The notes beneath the pieces were generated by a model. It searched no databases. It worked only from the letters and a program-made list of their open reading frames with translations, and was not told the origin of the DNA. The position numbers and the translations under genes were made by a program. From Betaproteobacteria bacterium (lineage in GTDB: Bacteria > Pseudomonadota > Gammaproteobacteria > Burkholderiales > Casimicrobiaceae), in the NCBI GenBank assembly GCA_005882995.1, contig VBCY01000101.1, forward strand, positions 1-47,229: DNA of 47,229 nucleotides. Reading direction: 5' to 3'. Every line of letters begins with the position of its first letter. Within the stretch, counting starts at the first letter, position 1. Shown here piece after piece: positions 43,212 through 47,229 of the stretch.

Positions 43212-44417
43212 ATGACCGATATCTACGCGCTTGCCGCGCTCTGGCTCGGACTCGCACTGGCCGCAACCTTGCTGTCGATCTGGCTGCGCATCGCCACCGC
43301 GATGTCGGAGATCGTGGTGGGAACCGTCGCGCAACTGGCGATCGGCGCACTCGTCGGCGGTGCGGCGCTCGGCACCGATCAGTCGTGGATCAAGTTCCTT
43401 GCCAGCACCGGCGCGATCGTGCTCACGTTCCTTGCCGGCGCCGAGCTCGACCCGGCGGTGCTGCGCGCGAGCTGGAAGGAAACGAGCACGATCGGCCTTG
43501 TCGCATTCTTCGCGCCATTCCTTGGCTGCGCCGCGGCCGCATACTGGTTGCTTCGCTGGACCACCGACGCGAGCTGGCTTGCCGGTATTGCCCTGTCGAC
43601 AACCTCGGTCGCCGTCGTCTATGCCGTGATGCTCGAGTTCGGACTCAACAAAACTAATTATGGCAAGACTGTCCTCGCCGCATGCTTCATCAATGATCTT
43701 GCGACCGTCATCGCGCTCGGCCTTATGTTCTCGCCGTTCACTTATCGCACGCTGATATTCGTCGGGGCGAGCATCGCCGCATTTGCCGCACTGCCTTGGG
43801 TAACGCCGCGCTTCTTCCGGCGGTTCGGCAATCGACCTTCCGAGCTCGAGGCGAAATTCCTTCTGCTCTGCCTGTTCGGCCTGGGCGCGCTCGCAGCGTG
43901 GGCTGATAGCGAGGCGGTTCTGCCTGCCTATGTGACCGGCATGGTGCTGGCGGGCACGGTCGGGAAAGATCATTCGCTGGTGCGGCGATTGCGTACCGTC
44001 ACCTTCGGACTTCTGACGCCGTTCTACTTCATCCGTGCCGGTTCGTTCGTTTCCGTCCCAGCGCTCCTCGCAGCGCCGCTCGCCTTTTTCATTCTGCTCG
44101 CGGCCAAGATGGTGACCAAGTTTGTCGGCGTGTACCCGTTCACGCGACTGTTCCGATCACCACGAAGGGAAGCACTGTATACGACGATGCTGATGTCGAC
44201 CGGCCTGACCTTTGGCAGCATTTCGGCTTTGTTCGGGTTGACGCATGGGATCGTAACCCAGGATCAGTACTCGTTTCTAATCGCGGCGGTGATCGGCAGT
44301 GCGGTCGTGCCGACGCTGATTGCCAACGCTTTCTTCCTGCCGCATCATTTGCTCGGACAGACCGATTCGCAACCTGCGGCGTCTACCCGCGAAGCTAAGA
44401 CCACGATCGTGCGTTGA
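43212..44417 (+). CDS. Cation:proton antiporter, CPA2/Kef-like, of the fluoride operon
   Basis: A 401-residue membrane protein with about 12 hydrophobic helices, starting MTDIYALAALWLGLALAATLL. Typical of CPA2 exchangers are the SEIVVGTVAQLAIGAL helix, FLAGAELDPAVLRASW, GIALSTTSVAVVYAVMLEFGLN and the acidic helix CFINDLATVIALGLMF with its ND pair. It lacks the C-terminal TrkA-N/RCK domain of Kef channels. The ATG at 43212 has AGGGAG about 8 bases upstream; a GTG at 43185 would overlap DUF190. It is third in the riboswitch operon, so it probably helps restore pH or ion balance during fluoride stress (inference; Na+/H+ antiporters are known fluoride-riboswitch targets). Confidence 0.88.
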   Translation: MTDIYALAALWLGLALAATLLSIWLRIATAMSEIVVGTVAQLAIGALVGGAALGTDQSWIKFLASTGAIVLTFLAGAELDPAVLRASWKETSTIGLVAFFAPFLGCAAAAYWLLRWTTDASWLAGIALSTTSVAVVYAVMLEFGLNKTNYGKTVLAACFINDLATVIALGLMFSPFTYRTLIFVGASIAAFAALPWVTPRFFRRFGNRPSELEAKFLLLCLFGLGALAAWADSEAVLPAYVTGMVLAGTVGKDHSLVRRLRTVTFGLLTPFYFIRAGSFVSVPALLAAPLAFFILLAAKMVTKFVGVYPFTRLFRSPRREALYTTMLMSTGLTFGSISALFGLTHGIVTQDQYSFLIAAVIGSAVVPTLIANAFFLPHHLLGQTDSQPAASTREAKTTIVR

Positions 44418-44460
44418 GAGCGCTGGAGAGCGACGCGCATACACTACTGGAGTGAAGCAA

Positions 44461-45435
44461 ATGCCACACGCCATACGCATTCACCGCACCGGCGGGCCCG
44501 AAGTCCTGCAATGGGAGGAGGTCAATGTGGGCGATCCCGCTGCGGGAGAAGCTCGCGTTCGCCATACGGCGATCGGTCTCAACTATCTCGACACCTATCA
44601 CCGTAGCGGGCTCTACAAGCTTCCACTGCCTTCGGGCATCGGTAGTGAGGCCGCGGGTGTGGTTGAGGCGGTAGGTCCAGGCGTGACCGACGTCAAGGCG
44701 GGCGATCGCGTCGCGTATTGCGCAGGACCTGTGGGCGCGTATTCGGAAGTGCGGCTCGTCCCTGCGGAGCGGCTAGTCAAGCTGCCCGAAGGCATTTCGG
44801 ATCGCGCCGCCGCGTCGCTGATGCTCAAGGGCCTCACGGTGCAATACCTGCTGCGGCAGACTTATCCGCTCAAGGGTGGCGAAACGATCCTTTTGCATGC
44901 TGCTGCCGGCGGCGTCGGTCTCATCGCCTGCCAGTGGGCGCGCGCGCTCGGTGTAACGGTCATTGGCACGGTCGGCTCCGACGAAAAAGCGGCTCTTGCC
45001 AAGGGGAATGGATGCACGCACACCATCGTCTATACGCGCGAAAACTTCGTCGAGCGAGTGAAGGAGCTGACGGGCGGCAAGGGAGTGCAGGTCGTCTACG
45101 ATGCCGTTGGCAAGGACAGCTTCCCGGGCTCGCTAGACTGTATCAGTCCGCGCGGAATGTTCGTGTCCTTCGGCAACGCGTCCGGACCGATCCCTCCGTT
45201 TGACATTCTGCTGCTGTCGCAAAAAGGCTCGCTCTACGTGACTCGGCCCACGTTGTATACCTACTCCGCAAAGCGAGCTGACTTGCTCAAGATGGCGGAT
45301 GAGCTGTTTGCGATGGTGCAGTCGGGCAAGATCAAAAATGACGCGCGCCAGACCTACGCGCTCAAGGACGCCGCGCAAGCGCACCGCGATCTGGAAGCAC
45401 GCAAGACGACCGGTTCGACGGTTCTCCTGCCGTAG
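44461..45435 (+). CDS. qor: NADPH:quinone oxidoreductase
   Basis: A 324-residue zinc-independent MDR enzyme (E. coli Qor 327). Features: AIRIHRTGGPEVLQWEEV at the N-terminus, GLNYLDTYHRSGLYKLPLPSGIGSEAAGVVEAVGPGV (no zinc ligands), AAASLMLKGLTVQYLLR and the NADPH-binding HAAAGGVGLIACQWARALG near residues 144-162. It ends with AHRDLEARKTTGSTVLLP as in the family. It reduces quinones by one-electron transfer with NADPH. The ATG at 44461 is taken from homology; the open frame continues upstream into the antiporter gene. It is convergent with the hydrate-repair gene, with two bases between the stops. Confidence 0.94.
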   Translation: MPHAIRIHRTGGPEVLQWEEVNVGDPAAGEARVRHTAIGLNYLDTYHRSGLYKLPLPSGIGSEAAGVVEAVGPGVTDVKAGDRVAYCAGPVGAYSEVRLVPAERLVKLPEGISDRAAASLMLKGLTVQYLLRQTYPLKGGETILLHAAAGGVGLIACQWARALGVTVIGTVGSDEKAALAKGNGCTHTIVYTRENFVERVKELTGGKGVQVVYDAVGKDSFPGSLDCISPRGMFVSFGNASGPIPPFDILLLSQKGSLYVTRPTLYTYSAKRADLLKMADELFAMVQSGKIKNDARQTYALKDAAQAHRDLEARKTTGSTVLLP

Positions 45436-45437
45436 CG

Positions 45438-46919
45438 TTACCCGCGCGCGGCGTTGATGAGGCGGCGTGCGGCAGGAGCGATCTCCGTTGCCGTGAGCCC
45501 CAGCGGTCCGATGCCCTTGGCGACGAGCGCGTCTGCGGCTGCACCATGAACGCATACCGCCAGTCGCACGGCCTCGCTTAAGCCCACACCCTGCGCGAGC
45601 AAAGCACCGAGCATTCCGGAAAGAACGTCGCCGCTGCCGGCGCTGGCAAGACCCGGATTGCCACTGCTATTGATCGCCCAGCTTCCATCGGCGAACGCCA
45701 ATACGCTTCCTGCGCCCTTGAGCACAACGGCGGCCTTCATTCGACGGGCAAGGTCGAGCGCCGTGCCTAGCCGATCGCCTTGAATCGACGCCACGGTAGC
45801 GCCGGCCAAGCGCGAGGCTTCGCCCGGATGCGGCGTCAGTACCGTGGCTCCGTGGCGCGATGCGACTTTGGCGGCGAGCGCAACGTCGCGCGAGCTGAGC
45901 GTCAGCGCATCAGCGTCGATGACAAGGGGTGATGCGGTTTCGAGCGCTCGATGCAGCAGCTTTTGTGCACGCTCATCGGTACCCAATCCGGGGCCGACGA
46001 TGATCGCGTCCGGACCGTCATCGATGACTCGATCGGCGCGACGCAGCATCAACTCCGGTTGTGCCGAATCAAAGGGCGGCGCGGCGTTCGCGGCCAGTCC
46101 GACCCACACCTTGCCTGCGCCAAGGTGGAGCGCTGCGCGGCCGGCGAGCAGAGCTGCGCCGACCATGCCGTCGTTGCCGCCGACGATTGCCAATGTGCCG
46201 AAGCTTCCCTTGTGAACGTTCTTGCGTGTCCGCAACAAAGGCTCTGGCATGTGCATCCTGAGCGCTTCCCATCTCAAGCGTTCACCATGCGCTGCCGCGG
46301 AGCGCCGCAAATCGAGCTCCAGGGCGTGGACGCTGAGCACGCCGCAGTGATCGGGGCCATCGCCGGTGAGCAGTCCGGGCTTGAGTGCGATGAAAGTGGC
46401 TGTCGCGGCGGCGCGCACGGTTGGTGCGTAGGCGATGCCGGTATCGGCGTTGAGCCCGCTCGGAATGTCGAGACTGAGAATCGGCACTCCCGACGCGTTG
46501 GCGCGCGTTATCCATTCGGCATGGACACCTTCGATGGCTCGCTTGAGCCCGATACCGAACAGACCGTCGACGATGAGTCCCCATTGGCCGCGCGCGGGCC
46601 ATTCGTCCACGGTCGTGCCTTCGAGCGTGATCCAGTTGCGGTGCGCTTCCGTGGCGTCGGTTGAGAATTTATTCTCATCTCCGTGAAAGGCGACCGTGAC
46701 ATCGTAGAACCAGGACTTGAGCCATCGCGCAACAACCAGCGCGTCACCGCCATTGTTGCCTGGCCCTGCAAGCACAAGCACCCGGGGCGAACGCTCTGCG
46801 AGCAGCTCACGGGCGACGCCGGCAGCGGCGAGTCCGGCACGTTCCATCAGCGGCTCGCTCGCGGCGCTTGCTTCGACCGCGCGTAAGTCCGTAACGCGAT
46901 AGATTCGATCAGGCAGCAT
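45438..46919 (-). CDS. nnr: Bifunctional NAD(P)H-hydrate epimerase / ADP-dependent dehydratase
   Basis: A 493-residue metabolite-repair enzyme restoring damaged NADHX/NADPHX. The N-terminal ~210 residues are the epimerase (YjeF_N): ERAGLAAAGVARELL, VLAGPGNNGGDALVVARWL, VDGLFGIGLKRAIEG and DIPSGLNADTG. The C-terminal ~270 are the ribokinase-like dehydratase: AIVGGNDGMVGAALLAGRAAL, VIVGPGLGTDERAQ, VIDADALTLSS, TVLTPHPGEASRLAG and SGNPGLASAGSGDVLSGMLGALLAQG. Both halves look intact. The ATG at 46919 gives the usual MLPDRIYRVTDLRAVE start; the frame is open to 46976, but that part overlaps the divergent promoter. Confidence 0.95.
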   Translation of the reverse strand: MLPDRIYRVTDLRAVEASAASEPLMERAGLAAAGVARELLAERSPRVLVLAGPGNNGGDALVVARWLKSWFYDVTVAFHGDENKFSTDATEAHRNWITLEGTTVDEWPARGQWGLIVDGLFGIGLKRAIEGVHAEWITRANASGVPILSLDIPSGLNADTGIAYAPTVRAAATATFIALKPGLLTGDGPDHCGVLSVHALELDLRRSAAAHGERLRWEALRMHMPEPLLRTRKNVHKGSFGTLAIVGGNDGMVGAALLAGRAALHLGAGKVWVGLAANAAPPFDSAQPELMLRRADRVIDDGPDAIIVGPGLGTDERAQKLLHRALETASPLVIDADALTLSSRDVALAAKVASRHGATVLTPHPGEASRLAGATVASIQGDRLGTALDLARRMKAAVVLKGAGSVLAFADGSWAINSSGNPGLASAGSGDVLSGMLGALLAQGVGLSEAVRLAVCVHGAAADALVAKGIGPLGLTATEIAPAARRLINAARG

Positions 46920-46969
46920 GCGTCGATTATAGGGCTTCACTTCCATCAACTCAGGACGCGTACCCGAAA

Positions 46970-46998
46970 TGGACATTCCTCCAGGCAGTCGCTACACT
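46970..46998 (+). promoter_or_regulatory. Sigma-70-like promoter for the binding-protein gene at the window end
   Basis: TGGACA at 46970-46975 (5/6 of consensus), 17 bases, TACACT at 46993-46998 (4/6). It points toward the gene starting at 47113, leaving a leader of ~108 bases in which no gene is seen. It overlaps only the poorly supported N-terminal extension of nnr. Confidence 0.55.
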
Positions 46999-47112
46999 AG
47001 CCTGACAAGCCGGTGCGGCTGTGCCGGCACGCCGATCACGGCCGGTGATGTCCGCCCATCGAGGAGCCACCGGACGCCGCGGCTATTTTCCGATTTTCAA
47101 CGGGAGGTTTCG

Positions 47113-47229
47113 ATGAAGTGGTTCCCCAGGGCTTTGCTGGGTTTGGCCGCGCTGAGTATCGCCGTCGCGGTGTCGGCGCAGGATCTCACCGGGACGCTCA
47201 AGAAGGCCAAAGACACGGGCGCCTTCACC
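47113..47229 (+). CDS. Amino-acid ABC transporter binding protein, glutamate/aspartate type, 5' end only
   Basis: Only 39 codons are inside the window. The ATG at 47113 has GGGAGG 6-11 bases upstream. Residues 1-~22 are a signal peptide (MKWFPRALLGLAALSIAV...VSA). They are followed by QDLTGTLKKAKDTGAFT, which fits the mature N-terminus of GltI-like glutamate/aspartate binding proteins (usually ...LTGTLKKIKDTG). The identification rests on this short segment. The gene continues beyond the window. Confidence 0.7.
   Translation, partial: MKWFPRALLGLAALSIAVAVSAQDLTGTLKKAKDTGAFT

Noticed and set aside
1-47229. CRISPR arrays, tRNA/rRNA genes, integrase, toxin-antitoxin or phage genes
   Set aside because: None found: no regularly spaced repeats, no cloverleaf-like ends such as GGTTCGAATCC, and no proteins with those families' motifs.

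Overview
The window is GC-rich, densely packed chromosomal DNA from a Gram-negative proteobacterium, most likely a betaproteobacterium. The evidence is outer-membrane barrels, an OpgG/OpgH pair for periplasmic glucan, an AsmA protein, an Azoarcus-type three-subunit 2-oxoacid oxidoreductase (KorCAB) and small inverted-repeat elements of a kind common in betaproteobacteria. The assignment rests on gene content only. I see no rRNA, tRNA, CRISPR array, transposase or prophage. I also find no recognisable DNA-binding transcription factor in the 47 kb; the clearest regulatory element is a fluoride riboswitch.

Layout. 0-2 kb: a small iron-uptake operon (cupredoxin-like protein, FTR1 permease, putative outer-membrane barrel). 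1.9-3.7 kb (minus): a large protein with a possible permuted papain-like domain. 3.75-5.8 kb: egtD (histidine betaine synthesis) and a threonine aldolase. 6.1-15.2 kb: a tightly coupled plus-strand operon encoding a GH144/glycoamylase-type beta-1,2-glucanase-like protein, a sugar ABC importer lacking its ATPase, a 1060-residue discoidin plus six-hairpin glycosidase, and a GH1 beta-glucosidase. It converges head-on, sharing a CTAG double stop, with a minus-strand operon selD-egtB-opgG-opgH (21.7-15.2 kb). Glucan synthesis and probable glucan breakdown therefore lie face to face. In the same operon, ergothioneine synthase sits next to selenophosphate synthetase.

21.8-28.6 kb: an RraA-like aldolase, an orphan ABC binding protein and korC-korA-korB. 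The korB reading frame is broken near 28,330. 28.6-32.5 kb: a REP-like repeat, AsmA, an EcsC-like protein, GrpB and MobB. 32.47-32.75 kb: a 272-bp element with 31-bp imperfect terminal inverted repeats. 33-37 kb: an outer-membrane barrel with a terminator, then moaD-moaE-dgoK-dgoA-kdgK, joining molybdopterin synthase to 2-keto-3-deoxy-sugar catabolism. 37-41.6 kb: a small conserved-looking protein and a full-length Lhr-type helicase. 41.7-44.4 kb: a fluoride-response block (UspA; riboswitch, crcB, DUF190, cation:proton antiporter). 44.5-47.2 kb: quinone oxidoreductase, the NAD(P)H-hydrate repair enzyme and the start of a glutamate/aspartate-type binding protein cut by the window end.

Function together. 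Most blocks are housekeeping or stress related (ergothioneine, fluoride, NADHX repair, iron, Moco). The least ordinary part is the 6-22 kb region. Its genes can be read as making and recycling an osmoregulated periplasmic beta-1,2-linked glucan, with a redox/selenium module transcribed ahead of the synthesis genes. Functional names come from motifs and family recognition by eye; no database search was run.
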